The translations under genes and the position numbers were made by a program. Of a stretch of DNA of 33,912 nt, positions 1 through 10,376 are shown piece by piece (the stretch's first letter is position 1; each line of letters begins with the position of its first letter). The notes below the pieces were generated by a model. It was not told the DNA's origin and did no database searches. It saw only the letters and a program-made list of their open reading frames with translations. Location of the stretch: NCBI GenBank assembly GCA_001773455.1, contig MEWR01000026.1, positions 11,997 through 45,908 on the forward strand, in the 5' to 3' direction. Origin of the DNA: Candidatus Abawacabacteria bacterium RBG_16_42_10 (GTDB lineage: Bacteria > Patescibacteriota > Gracilibacteria > RBG-16-42-10).

Positions 1-1
1 G

Positions 2-2632
2 GCATCTTCTGCTGATCCAGATTTACAAGATACTCTTGGTAATCTTCGTGTCTGCAGTACCTCCGAATTCAGCGAAAACTTTCCGGCTCAATCGTCACAA
101 AACACTTCTTTTGTTTTCAATAAAATTGTAGCGCCTTCCACTGTGGCGCAAGGAGGAATTGTTAGTGTTAATTTAACTCTCACCAATCTCACCAACACAC
201 AACTTAGCCCTGGTGAATTCGCTCTTAATGATGATCTGGCGCTATCTGGGCTGACCTTCAATTCTGGAACTTGCACTTGGTCAGTGTCTGATCCGGCTAC
301 GAGTGGAACATGTACGTATGCTGGCATCGCACTCACACTGAATTCATTCACAGCTCTTTATCCTGACGGCACCTTAACTGTGCAATTTGGAGCAACTGCC
401 AACACATTGGATTCTCAAACAAATACTGCTTATTTTTCTCACCCCTCAGATAACATTATCATAGTTGCCAGTGATCATTTCACTGTCACTTCTGGAAGTG
501 GCACATGTTCACTTCCTGACACTGATCCTGTTGCAGATTTTACAATAGACGGTGCGTCACACGGACTTAATTTTACTACCACCCCTGGTATAAAGATCTT
601 TGCTAGTATCGATCCCACTGCGGGCAATGCACCCTTGGGAAATGAGTGGTCTATTGATGGTGTTTTAGATAGCCAAAATGGCCCGACAGCATCTTTCAAT
701 CTCACTCCTGGTACTCATACCATTATCCATGGAGCTACTGACTGTGATGGCGACAAGGACACAGATCTGGTTATTATCACTGTTACTTCTACAACTGGTA
801 CAGCTGGTTTGACTCTCAGTAAGAGCATTCTTCCCAGTACCAATTTACATACCGGAGATCCTGTGACTGTGACTATTCACGCAACAAATCCAATTTCGAG
901 CGCAGTGGTCTTGAATAACATTGTACTCAAAGATGTGTTTACCGCTTTAAATCAAAGTGTGACGAGTTGTCGTTTTGAAAAGAATGCTTTACCTGGAGGA
1001 GGATCTGCGACATGTACGGTAGCTCCTGATGGTAGTATGACATTCGCCGTCTCAGGTGGCTTACAGCCTTCTGATGTTTTGTATATTCAATACACCACGA
1101 CAGTGACAGGTGGACCGGGTACCTATACCAATCCTGTTTCTTATGTTATTTCCAATCCGGTTGTCACTCCTGCACCTGCTCCGGCCAGTGCCCAATTTAC
1201 CGTGGTCAGTGGTACTTCTACGGGTTCCTGTCCAGGTACTGCAAATGTAGAAGCTGAGTTTACGATCAATGGCGAACCGACACCGAGTACGATGAACAAG
1301 TCTGCGGGCACCTATACATTTACAAATGATGATACGAGTGGAGATAGTCCTGTGACATATCTCTGGTCGATCAATGGTGTGAGTCAGCCTGAAAATAATA
1401 ATTCTTTCACACGTACGCTAGCGCCCGGAACGAGTACGATTACCCTGATGAAGTCTGATTGTAACGGTAGTATGGATAGCGATACGCTGATTCTCACGAT
1501 CAGTGGAGGCAGTGGTGTTGGTACAGGTGGTACATTTGAAGTCACGAAGACGGTAGAAAATCCAAAGACGCTCTATGCTGTCGATGGTGGATCTACTGAT
1601 AGCGTCATTTATCGAATTACCATCAAGAACAATGAAGCACTTGCTAGAACATATACTTTGGAAGATGATATTCCGACCACATACAAAGATACTGCCAATG
1701 TCTTGGATCTTGCAGGTGGTACCAATGCTACCGTGCCGGGCTTGGTAAAAGTAACAAATATTTCTTTACTCCCAGGAGAGACCAAGACCGTTCGTTATAG
1801 TGTCAATTTCAAGTCTGCCAATGATTTTCCTCTGAATCTCTATAGCTTGGATCACAATGCTGATCCTCTGGATGATAGCGATTTCTATGCTGATGATGTG
1901 AAGGATGAAGATATCGAAAGTGATAATAATGACTTCACTGATGAAGATGAAATTACCGATGCGCCGGATGGACAGTTTGTCTCTCTCGGTGAGGATGGCT
2001 CAATCATCGTGGATGTAGGCAGCAAGAAAGTAATCGTCGATGGTGACGGTGATGATTTCGGTCTCTTTACTATCGACAATCATGCGAAGGACTATGACCG
2101 TGAAGATGAAGATGTGAAAGTCTTTGTGTCTCAAGACGGTGTTAATTATAAGAAAGTGTCCGGTACGGAGACATTTGATCTCGGGGACGCTGATATGCCT
2201 TGGGCTCGTTATGTGAAGATCGAAGACAATACCAGTACTTCAGTGACTCAAAGTGGCGCTGCCGGTGTCGATCTCGACGCGGTCTGTTTATTTAATCTCG
2301 GTGTAGCAGTTACTAATAGTGTCAATGTAACTATGGCCAATGCTGTCGGTAGTGCTTCAAACACTATTTACGTGGATGTCACTGAGGCTTTCGATGATCC
2401 ATTGTCCAAGAGTGATTGTCGTGAGAGTGGAACAACTCCCGTAACAACTGAAACAAAGGAAACCCGTACGGTAGAATTGCCTCCTCCTCCACAGCCATAT
2501 ACTCCAGCTCCCGCATATTTCCCACCATCAATGCCAGTATTACCAAAGACAGGAACTGAAACTGCAGCGTTACCAATGATCGTTACCGGACTGATTGGCA
2601 TGATTGCCTGGATAGCGAGACGAAAGAAATAA
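2..2632 (+). CDS. Cell-wall-anchored DUF11/PKD-like surface protein, 5' end missing
   Basis: The frame is open to the window edge. A GTG at 143 lies inside a DUF11-like strand (VAPSTVAQGG), so it is not the real start and the gene begins upstream. Visible order: a DUF11-like domain, a PKD-like domain, a second DUF11-like domain, a second PKD-like domain (both PKD-like units contain DCxG), a third DUF11-like domain, then a very acidic Asp/Glu stretch. After that comes a beta-rich domain with DGDGDDFG and W-x-RYVKIED motifs, a proline-rich spacer, and a C-terminus with LPKTG, a hydrophobic stretch and RRKK. The tail is a classic sortase sorting signal, so the protein is probably exported and covalently attached to the envelope as an adhesin or stalk. 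No sortase gene is in the window. Domain boundaries are read by eye; the anchor signal is secure. Confidence 0.85.
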   Translation, partial: ASSADPDLQDTLGNLRVCSTSEFSENFPAQSSQNTSFVFNKIVAPSTVAQGGIVSVNLTLTNLTNTQLSPGEFALNDDLALSGLTFNSGTCTWSVSDPATSGTCTYAGIALTLNSFTALYPDGTLTVQFGATANTLDSQTNTAYFSHPSDNIIIVASDHFTVTSGSGTCSLPDTDPVADFTIDGASHGLNFTTTPGIKIFASIDPTAGNAPLGNEWSIDGVLDSQNGPTASFNLTPGTHTIIHGATDCDGDKDTDLVIITVTSTTGTAGLTLSKSILPSTNLHTGDPVTVTIHATNPISSAVVLNNIVLKDVFTALNQSVTSCRFEKNALPGGGSATCTVAPDGSMTFAVSGGLQPSDVLYIQYTTTVTGGPGTYTNPVSYVISNPVVTPAPAPASAQFTVVSGTSTGSCPGTANVEAEFTINGEPTPSTMNKSAGTYTFTNDDTSGDSPVTYLWSINGVSQPENNNSFTRTLAPGTSTITLMKSDCNGSMDSDTLILTISGGSGVGTGGTFEVTKTVENPKTLYAVDGGSTDSVIYRITIKNNEALARTYTLEDDIPTTYKDTANVLDLAGGTNATVPGLVKVTNISLLPGETKTVRYSVNFKSANDFPLNLYSLDHNADPLDDSDFYADDVKDEDIESDNNDFTDEDEITDAPDGQFVSLGEDGSIIVDVGSKKVIVDGDGDDFGLFTIDNHAKDYDREDEDVKVFVSQDGVNYKKVSGTETFDLGDADMPWARYVKIEDNTSTSVTQSGAAGVDLDAVCLFNLGVAVTNSVNVTMANAVGSASNTIYVDVTEAFDDPLSKSDCRESGTTPVTTETKETRTVELPPPPQPYTPAPAYFPPSMPVLPKTGTETAALPMIVTGLIGMIAWIARRKK

Positions 2633-2662
2633 TTGTGAATCGAGAATTGTGAATTATAAATT

Positions 2663-2695
2663 AAAACGCCCGCTCAGTTACAGAGTAGGCGTTTT
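2663..2695. terminator. Intrinsic terminator after the LPxTG protein gene
   Basis: AAAACGCC (2663-2670) pairs perfectly with GGCGTTTT (2688-2695), and the downstream arm ends in a T run. The A run on the other side gives a U tract on the reverse strand too, so it can serve both this gene and the convergent gene ending at 2741. Confidence 0.8.
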
Positions 2696-2703
2696 TGCTT
2701 TGA

Positions 2704-2740
2704 GTTCTAACTTAGAACTTTGAACTTAGAATTTAGAACT
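2704..2740 (-). repeat. TTCTAAG-type intergenic repeat, copy 1 (inverted)
   Basis: On the minus strand this reads as units of TTCTAAA / TTCTAAG / TTCAAAG. Its reverse complement matches 5592-5624 over 33 bases. It directly follows the terminator and abuts the stop of the next gene. The first part also folds on itself (GTTCTAA with TTAGAAC). Confidence 0.75.
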
Positions 2741-5125
2741 CTAGAGCGCAGCTCGTAGAGTAGCCTCATCCATGCGGCCCCATGCGGCTACTCGGCTCAG
2801 TGGTGCACGAGCAGTAGCGATACTTACGGGATCTCCGGTATGAGTACGATCGCGGTAACGGCGGGATTCCATAATGAGATGGTCTCCTTCGACTCGTATG
2901 GTGATGACGTCTCGTGGAAAGCTGATACCCTGTAAGCGACGGAATTCGCTGGTAAGAGGGCTGACATAATGCATCTCAAAAAGATGCGCAATGCGTCCTG
3001 CACGATTGAAATTTCCATCATGATCAATGCCATGATGACGTAGGAAATCAATCATCGTACCCTCACGGCCACGACGTGCAATGCGAGATTCGGCCATGCT
3101 GAATGATTCGGATTGTGTGGGTGTAGACGGCACAAGATCATGTGCCGGTACAGGTGTAGGAGTAGATGAAGATGAAGGGGAAGATGGAGATGAAGGAATG
3201 GAAGGATGCACAAGATCTTGCGGCTCGGCATGTGGTGTATGACGGCGGACATTGTCATTGATGCCTAAGATACCAATGAACAAACCTGCCCAGGCAGTTT
3301 TGCGTATCCATCCACCTTGGAAGAAAGAATGTTTCTTCTGGGGTGTGCGAACGATAACTGTCTTCTCATCAGGAGAAGAGATTTCAGCACCGGTAGGTTG
3401 TTTCTTGAACCATGAGCTGACAGTTTTGAATTTTTCGCCGAGCCACCACTTCGCACGAGTAGCATATTTGGGTGCAGATTCTGCCAATGAACTGATGCCT
3501 GCCCACAGAGTCTTGAAACTTGATTTCACTTTTTGAGTAAAAGACACTTTTGGCACGGGAGGAATGAATGACTCACGATCTTTGCGTAAAGTACTTAGAA
3601 TATTCTGAAGCGTGTTTTTATCAAATGCATGTCCGGAGATAGCATCATTGTTACTGTGGATGCGGAAGTCTGACACAGTGCGGAACCAGCTTTTTTTCAT
3701 TGAACCAAAGACTTCAAAAGTCTCGGACACTTCGCCCACGCGTGCGGTCACAACAACTTTTCCTTGCTCGATAGTACTCTCGATAAAGACCCATGCATCA
3801 GGATTAGCCTTTGTAGCATTGAAACGATTTTGAAAATCGGTAGCAATCTTTTGTACGTGAGAAAGAAGGACAAAAGCTTCAGGCGCGGGAGGCTCTTTGC
3901 TGATATACCCATCTGGATTTTCAGCAATCTTCAGCAATGTAGTTTCCAGTCTCTTGAGAGTCCTTTTGTCCAATGTAGCGCCGAGGAATTTGCTCAGTAC
4001 CGGTGTCTTTTCTGTGTTATGTGGGAAAGAAAGATCGGTGATTGTCTGATGATATGTATTAAATTCTAAAGCAAACACTTGTCCACTCACTTCAAGTTCA
4101 CAAGCCATTTCTGAGCCTGTGCCAGAGGTCGTGTATTGACCGTTTTTGACGGTGATTGTCGTGGGAAGAGTATTTCTGAAGTCACTGAATATTCGATCAT
4201 TACTATCACGTAGTCCAGTTTCAACCCCATTTTGGCCCGCTTTTTTGGCTTGCTTCCACAGAGCATCAATCAGGAGGAAGGTTTTTGGTTGATACGGGTA
4301 ATGTACCAGAGTATCAACAGCGACAGATAATGCGTCCCAGTTTTTTGAGCTATCTATTTGTGAGAGGATAGTCTTTAGGTGTTCATGGTCGCCTTCATGT
4401 TCGGTGTTTGCAATAATGTAAGGAAGTGTTGAGCAGTACAGTTCATAATTGCTTGTAAAAAGCTGTTCTTGTATGTCTTCCTCTTTTTTCGGTGTGCCAT
4501 GAAAGAAACCATCTTCCAAGGCAGACATTGTAGCTTCGGCTTGTTCACGCTTACGGACAGCGCTGTGAAAAGTACCAATGCCGGTTAATATTTTAGCTCC
4601 GCTTTCACTGTCGGCATGTAACACTTTTCCTGCGTCAGTTGATGTTTCGTCTCCATGTTTGGTTTCTTGAACGTGGTTGGTATTAGCGGGGACTTCAAAA
4701 AGTACCGGATCAATAATAATTGGTTCTTCAAAATGAAGGAGTATGTGTTGATCCACTACTGTGGATTCACTTGGGAGCAAAGTGACGATCTCATCATCCT
4801 CTGCTTCGACTGGATTGTTATGGTCCAATAATAGAGGAACATCCTCCTTTGCGAGAATATTTTCAATGTCCTGACGTGCAGGAGTCGGATTTAAAATAAT
4901 ATCGGCAAAATCTGAAATTTTCGTATGAGAAAACTGCGGCGCGGGATTCTTTGGAATACGTACAGATTCTGTGCGAACAGCGTCGCCTGAGTAGGGCTTC
5001 GTATGTCTTGTGGACTGAGGCTTGTTACTCATTCTGTGTCCCGGTGCTCGAAGTGTTTGCTTTTGTGGTCGTAGGGTAATTATTTTGTTGATACCCTGTA
5101 CCAAATGTCTTGGTCTATTGTTCAT
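2741..5125 (-). CDS. Large single-pass membrane protein of unknown function
   Basis: A 794-residue protein that I do not recognise. The N-terminal ~600 residues are hydrophilic and start with a basic, low-complexity segment. Within them two ~100-residue units look like a tandem domain duplication (roughly residues 310-410 and 430-540). Each runs from a beta-rich stretch through G-x-(T/A)LDK-x-TL or AFDKNTL to a helix and then a proline-rich EPP or IPP end. One hydrophobic helix (about 610-622, AGLFIGILGI) is followed by a Ser/Pro/Thr-rich linker and a basic ~120-residue C-terminal domain. The likely topology is a cytoplasmic N-domain with an outside C-domain. It is monocistronic, with its own promoter at 5156-5183. 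ATG at 5125 is supported by that promoter spacing. Confidence 0.8.
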   Translation of the reverse strand: MNNRPRHLVQGINKIITLRPQKQTLRAPGHRMSNKPQSTRHTKPYSGDAVRTESVRIPKNPAPQFSHTKISDFADIILNPTPARQDIENILAKEDVPLLLDHNNPVEAEDDEIVTLLPSESTVVDQHILLHFEEPIIIDPVLFEVPANTNHVQETKHGDETSTDAGKVLHADSESGAKILTGIGTFHSAVRKREQAEATMSALEDGFFHGTPKKEEDIQEQLFTSNYELYCSTLPYIIANTEHEGDHEHLKTILSQIDSSKNWDALSVAVDTLVHYPYQPKTFLLIDALWKQAKKAGQNGVETGLRDSNDRIFSDFRNTLPTTITVKNGQYTTSGTGSEMACELEVSGQVFALEFNTYHQTITDLSFPHNTEKTPVLSKFLGATLDKRTLKRLETTLLKIAENPDGYISKEPPAPEAFVLLSHVQKIATDFQNRFNATKANPDAWVFIESTIEQGKVVVTARVGEVSETFEVFGSMKKSWFRTVSDFRIHSNNDAISGHAFDKNTLQNILSTLRKDRESFIPPVPKVSFTQKVKSSFKTLWAGISSLAESAPKYATRAKWWLGEKFKTVSSWFKKQPTGAEISSPDEKTVIVRTPQKKHSFFQGGWIRKTAWAGLFIGILGINDNVRRHTPHAEPQDLVHPSIPSSPSSPSSSSTPTPVPAHDLVPSTPTQSESFSMAESRIARRGREGTMIDFLRHHGIDHDGNFNRAGRIAHLFEMHYVSPLTSEFRRLQGISFPRDVITIRVEGDHLIMESRRYRDRTHTGDPVSIATARAPLSRVAAWGRMDEATLRAAL

Positions 5126-5155
5126 AATAGGTATATAAATTTTAGGTTAAACGAT

Positions 5156-5183
5156 ATTATATATCTTTACGTGCACATGTCAA
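5156..5183 (-). promoter_or_regulatory. Sigma-70-type promoter for the 2741-5125 gene
   Basis: On the minus strand there is a perfect TTGACA (5183-5178), a 16-nt spacer and a perfect TATAAT (5161-5156). The 5' UTR would be about 25 nt, without a Shine-Dalgarno motif. Confidence 0.75.
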
Positions 5184-5221
5184 TAGTAGAATTCGTCTGT
5201 TGTATCGTGTTTCTGTCTTTC

Positions 5222-5250
5222 TTGACGCTACAGTTTTGGCACTCTATAAT
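5222..5250 (+). promoter_or_regulatory. Sigma-70-type promoter of groES-groEL
   Basis: TTGACG (5222-5227), a 17-nt spacer and TATAAT (5245-5250) make a near-perfect housekeeping promoter. The -10 box sits exactly in the spacer of the CIRCE operator, so bound HrcA would block RNA polymerase directly. The predicted transcript start is near 5257, leaving a ~27-nt leader. Confidence 0.85.
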
Positions 5251-5262
5251 CCCGAGTGCTAG
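5236..5262 (+). promoter_or_regulatory. CIRCE operator (HrcA binding site)
   Basis: TTGGCACTC (5236-5244), nine bases, then GAGTGCTAG (5254-5262). This matches the CIRCE consensus TTAGCACTC-N9-GAGTGCTAA with one change in each outer arm. In bacteria that carry it, HrcA represses chaperonin genes through this site and GroEL feeds back on HrcA activity. No hrcA gene is in the window, but the site predicts one in the genome. Confidence 0.93.
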
Positions 5263-5283
5263 TTTTGTATTAACCCCCTTTCT

Positions 5284-5592
5284 ATGGCCAAAACCGTATC
5301 TATTCCCTTAAAACCGCTTCGTGACCACATCGTTGTCCGTGCATTAGGTCGTGAAGAAGTTACTGCCGCGGGTATCCTACTACCTGACACTGCCAGCAAA
5401 GAAAAGCCACAAGAAGGAGAAGTCATTGCCTGTGGTCCCGGAAAAATGTCTGATGATGGGAAAGTACTTCCACTGACTGTGAAAGTGGGTCAAAAAGTGC
5501 TTTTTTCCAAATATTCTCCGACTGAAGTAGAAGTAGAAGGCAATGAATATTTGATTCTTCGTGAAGACGATGTGTTGGCGATACTAGAATAA
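5284..5592 (+). CDS. groS: Co-chaperonin GroES
   Basis: A 102-residue Hsp10 that caps the GroEL cylinder. Features seen: the PLRDHIVVR N-terminal strand, the flexible mobile loop with GILLPDTA that contacts GroEL, EGEVIACGPG, and the C-terminal YLILREDDVLAI. Length is normal. It is the first gene of a groES-groEL operon under the CIRCE promoter. No Shine-Dalgarno motif precedes the ATG; the leader is pyrimidine-rich (CCCCCTTTCT). Confidence 0.98.
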   Translation: MAKTVSIPLKPLRDHIVVRALGREEVTAAGILLPDTASKEKPQEGEVIACGPGKMSDDGKVLPLTVKVGQKVLFSKYSPTEVEVEGNEYLILREDDVLAILE

Positions 5593-5624
5593 GTTCTAAA
5601 TTCTAAGTTCAAAGTTCTAAGTTA
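5592..5624 (+). repeat. TTCTAAG-type intergenic repeat, copy 2
   Basis: Thirty-three bases of TTCTAAA / TTCTAAG / TTCAAAG units starting at the groES stop and filling most of the groES-groEL gap, so the repeat is transcribed inside the operon. It is identical to the reverse complement of copy 1. Confidence 0.8.
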
Positions 5625-5638
5625 AAATTTTAAATTAA

Positions 5639-7297
<1,659 letters not shown>

Positions 7298-7307
7298 GAA
7301 GCGCATA

Positions 7308-7336
7308 TGTAAGGGCGCGATTAATCGCGCCCTACA
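7308..7336. repeat. Palindromic REP-like element (GATTAATC core) after groEL
   Basis: The perfect 20-bp palindrome GGGCGCGATTAATCGCGCCC (7313-7332) is flanked by TGTA and TACA. It lies between the groEL stop and the convergent phosphatidyltransferase stop. There is no T run, so it is at best a weak terminator or an mRNA-stabilising 3' hairpin. The same layout with different stem bases occurs inside comM at 15196-15215. Confidence 0.8.
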
Positions 7337-7337
7337 T

Positions 7338-7970
7338 CTACAGGGCACTCGCGCTGTCTTGTATGCCTTTTAGCATGCTGATGATTGCGAAAAAGACAGC
7401 TACTCCGCCAATATAGTATCCCGCTGTGATAATGTCGGGACTTTGTTGGTATACACCCAGAAGAAGCATAGCAACAAACACGACTTCGAGACCCATTTTG
7501 AGTTTGCCATACGCATTGGCGCCTTTGATCTTACTTTCCCATACCATATAAAAAATAATATTGAGTACAATCATCATTGCTTCCAGAAAAATGATCATAT
7601 AGAGCGTCCAATGAGCAAGCGTTGCAGCCAAGAAATAGAGCACGCTACCGATAAGGAGTTTGTCAGCTAGTGGGTCTAAGAGGGTTCCGATGTGGGTGAC
7701 TTGATTGGTATTTCGAGCAAGAGCTCCATCCCATAGATCTGTGAGAGCGGTGATAATAAAAAGTGCCAAGATACTATAATTCCAAAAATCAGAGGCGTTC
7801 GTTTCTGTGAGAAATAGTGCCCACAGTATTGCTGTGCCTATGAAACGTGCAATTGTCAGTACATTTGGTGTGATGCCGAAAAAAAGCCAAATTTTGTCGA
7901 AACTTTTGGCCATGAGACGGTCACAGTGCTTTTGAAATTGGTACACACCATTACTGATCCACTGCATCAT
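7338..7970 (-). CDS. CDP-alcohol phosphatidyltransferase family membrane enzyme
   Basis: A 210-residue multi-pass membrane protein with the complete family signature D-x2-DG-x2-AR-x8-G-x3-D-x3-D (D78, D81, G95, D99, D103). The aspartates bind metal and the CDP-diacylglycerol. Size and motif fit PgsA, which makes phosphatidylglycerol phosphate from CDP-diacylglycerol and glycerol-3-phosphate. Cardiolipin- or inositol-type enzymes share the motif, so the substrate is not proven. It is transcribed divergently from the response regulator and convergently with groEL. Confidence 0.9.
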   Translation of the reverse strand: MMQWISNGVYQFQKHCDRLMAKSFDKIWLFFGITPNVLTIARFIGTAILWALFLTETNASDFWNYSILALFIITALTDLWDGALARNTNQVTHIGTLLDPLADKLLIGSVLYFLAATLAHWTLYMIIFLEAMMIVLNIIFYMVWESKIKGANAYGKLKMGLEVVFVAMLLLGVYQQSPDIITAGYYIGGVAVFFAIISMLKGIQDSASAL

Positions 7971-8066
7971 ATTTAAATTCTATAAATATTTTATATGGTT
8001 TTAATGTGCTACTTTGTGAGTAAGGGTATTTCCAGACTAGTATCTTCATAGCTTTATTTACAAGCA

Positions 8067-8738
8067 ATGAAGATCTTACTCATCGAAGATAATATTGAAT
8101 TGGCATACTTAGTAAAGGGGAAATTGGCCCAATTTCGTATGCATGTCGATATGGCGCATACGGGCGAAGAGGGACTAAGAATGAGTAAACTGGCATACTA
8201 CGATATCGTGATTGTTGATTTGCTCTTGGACATTGTGCTCAATGGGTTGGAGTTGATTCGACTGATACGCAAATTTGATACGACGATACCGATTATCGTG
8301 ATCAGTGGTTTATGTGATGTCGAGACAAAGCTGGCCGGTTTTCATGCGGGAGCTGATGATTATCTTCCAAAACCTCTGGACTTCAATGAATTGTCCGCGC
8401 GAATTATACGACTTTATTCACGGATAAATCGTCCTTATTTTAATCAAGTTTGTTATCGAGGCATCACCTATGATGTACAAAAACGTTGCGTGTCTTTTGA
8501 AGATCGTAAGGTGTATTTGAAAAACAAAGAATCAATGCTGTTTGAGTATTTTATGCAACATCCTAACAGGATTATTTCCAGGCAAGAGCTTATCGCTGCA
8601 GTGTGGCATCTCAATATGAATCCCGATACAAATATCGTGGATGTATCTGTACGCAATCTTCGTCAAAGAATCGATCGCCAATTGGGACGAAAAACCATTC
8701 ACAGCATTTATGGAGAAGGCTACCGTTTTAGTTTGTAA
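8067..8738 (+). CDS. OmpR/PhoB-type response regulator (orphan)
   Basis: A 223-residue DNA-binding response regulator. The receiver domain (1-~120) has the acidic pocket E7/D8, phospho-acceptor D51, S80 and K102 of the LPKP motif. A winged helix follows (about 130-223) with NIVDVSVRNLRQRI and the C-terminal IYGEGYRF typical of OmpR-type effectors. The loop after D51 (LLLDIVLNG) lacks the usual proline and is one residue longer than in most family members. No histidine kinase gene is adjacent. The 3' end overlaps the convergent RNase Y gene by 19 bp. Start ATG 8067 fits the domain exactly; no Shine-Dalgarno motif. Confidence 0.93.
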   Translation: MKILLIEDNIELAYLVKGKLAQFRMHVDMAHTGEEGLRMSKLAYYDIVIVDLLLDIVLNGLELIRLIRKFDTTIPIIVISGLCDVETKLAGFHAGADDYLPKPLDFNELSARIIRLYSRINRPYFNQVCYRGITYDVQKRCVSFEDRKVYLKNKESMLFEYFMQHPNRIISRQELIAAVWHLNMNPDTNIVDVSVRNLRQRIDRQLGRKTIHSIYGEGYRFSL

Positions 8739-10267
8739 GACTTATTCTTGCGATCAGTGGCGTATGCATTGGTCGTAAATTCTCGAATGACTTGTATTTT
8801 TACTTCGCCGGAGCGTACTGCATTACTGGCTTGTACGGCAGTGACAATATGATCGGCGACACTTTTGGCTTTTTCATCATTTACTTTTTCAGGGTCGACG
8901 AAGGCGCGAATTTCTCTACCTGCTTGGATGATGAATGCTTTTTCCACACCTTCTTGACTAAGTGCAGCGGTCTCCAATGCTTGCATGCGGGCTATATAAT
9001 CTTCGAGGGATTCATGGTGACGGGCACCCGGTCTGGCAGCGGAAATGGCATCGGCAAGTTGAGCAATTTTCGCTTCTACAGAACGATATGGCTCAGCCTC
9101 ATGGTGTGCATATATAGCATGGACGATATCCGGATGAAGATGAAAATCAAGAGCGATATCGCGACCGATCACATCATGAGCGCCTGCGACATCGGCGTCG
9201 ACGCCTTTACCGATATCATGGAGTAAACCACCGACCATAGATATGTATGGATCACAGCCGATTTCTTCGGCAAACATGCGAGCAAGTATAGCCACCTCGA
9301 TTGAATGACGGTAAATATTCTGTCCAAAACTCGTACGATAATCCAAGCGACCGACTAGCTTCATCAGTTCAGGAGGAAAATCTTTGATGCCGAGGATGAT
9401 GCAAGCCTTTTTGCCCAATTTCATCATGCGCGCTTCCGTATAGCGTTTGGTATCTTCGATTGCTTCTTCCAAAGTCATCTTTCTATTCTTTTTCATGCGT
9501 TCAAGAGCCCCCTTGATGAGATATCTTCGCCATAAGTCATAGCCAAAAACACGTACGTCTTTTTCGACGAGTTCTAGCTTGAGCTCAGGACCCAAAGAGG
9601 TTTGTAAATGGATGATTTTGCTCATGTGTTCATCCCCGACTATACGTTCGAAGTCTCGATCATTAAATTCTATTTCGATAAGAGTTGGATCTCTTGTGCT
9701 TTCGCCCACATAGCGCTGATTGACCACGTTCATAATAGCTTTGGCTTTTTCTTCGACCGCATCACTCAAGTTGTAGAGGAGTTTCTCATAATGTTTTTCT
9801 TGCACCGTCATTTCTTCAGTAATGATATTTTCACTCAATTGAGCCAATCCTTCAGTTTGGGAGAGTTTCGCAATCTTTTCGAGTGCGTTTAGTTGACTGT
9901 CTTTTGCATCTTTCAATTGTTGCAATGCTTTGTTTACGACAGTTTTTTTGTCTGTGAGGAGACTTTGCTTTTCTTTGAGATGTTCCTTTAGAGGAAGTAA
10001 TGTCTTTTCTCTTTCTGCTATATGCTCGGCAGCTTCTGCAAGTAAATCTTCCTCATGTAGTGCTTGTTTTTCGAGCCATTCTTTTTTTTCTGCATGTTCA
10101 GCCTCGGCGCGCTGCCGAATGATATCGGCACGAATTCTTGCTTGTTTGATGAGGAGATCATGGCCTTGCTTATCTTCCGAAAGACTTTTTCTCGCAAGCA
10201 AACTGTTTCCTATCCAGACAAGTCCCGCTCCGATGATGATGCTGCCTAAGCCAATGAGAATTTCCAT
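8720..10267 (-). CDS. rny: Ribonuclease Y
   Basis: A 515-residue membrane-anchored endoribonuclease that starts decay of mRNA. The order is classic: an N-terminal TM helix (about 2-20), a long charged coiled coil (about 25-180), a KH region (about 200-260), an HD domain with HSIEVA and GLLHDIGKG (H350, D351), then a C-terminal region with SAARPGA and EGVEKAFIIQAGRE. The KH part lacks the usual GREGRNI loop, so single-strand RNA binding may be altered. ATG at 10267 is chosen over the upstream TTG at 10312 because it puts the TM helix at the N-terminus as in the family. Overlaps the response regulator gene tail to tail. Confidence 0.93.
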   Translation of the reverse strand: MEILIGLGSIIIGAGLVWIGNSLLARKSLSEDKQGHDLLIKQARIRADIIRQRAEAEHAEKKEWLEKQALHEEDLLAEAAEHIAEREKTLLPLKEHLKEKQSLLTDKKTVVNKALQQLKDAKDSQLNALEKIAKLSQTEGLAQLSENIITEEMTVQEKHYEKLLYNLSDAVEEKAKAIMNVVNQRYVGESTRDPTLIEIEFNDRDFERIVGDEHMSKIIHLQTSLGPELKLELVEKDVRVFGYDLWRRYLIKGALERMKKNRKMTLEEAIEDTKRYTEARMMKLGKKACIILGIKDFPPELMKLVGRLDYRTSFGQNIYRHSIEVAILARMFAEEIGCDPYISMVGGLLHDIGKGVDADVAGAHDVIGRDIALDFHLHPDIVHAIYAHHEAEPYRSVEAKIAQLADAISAARPGARHHESLEDYIARMQALETAALSQEGVEKAFIIQAGREIRAFVDPEKVNDEKAKSVADHIVTAVQASNAVRSGEVKIQVIREFTTNAYATDRKNKSYKLKR

Positions 10268-10376
10268 GAAAAAAGCTAATAAAACAATGTAACTATATAG
10301 GGGAAAGTGCAAATTGGAAATATCACTGGGCGCTCGGCATGACTGATCGGTTCTATTTTGTTATTATCCATCATGT

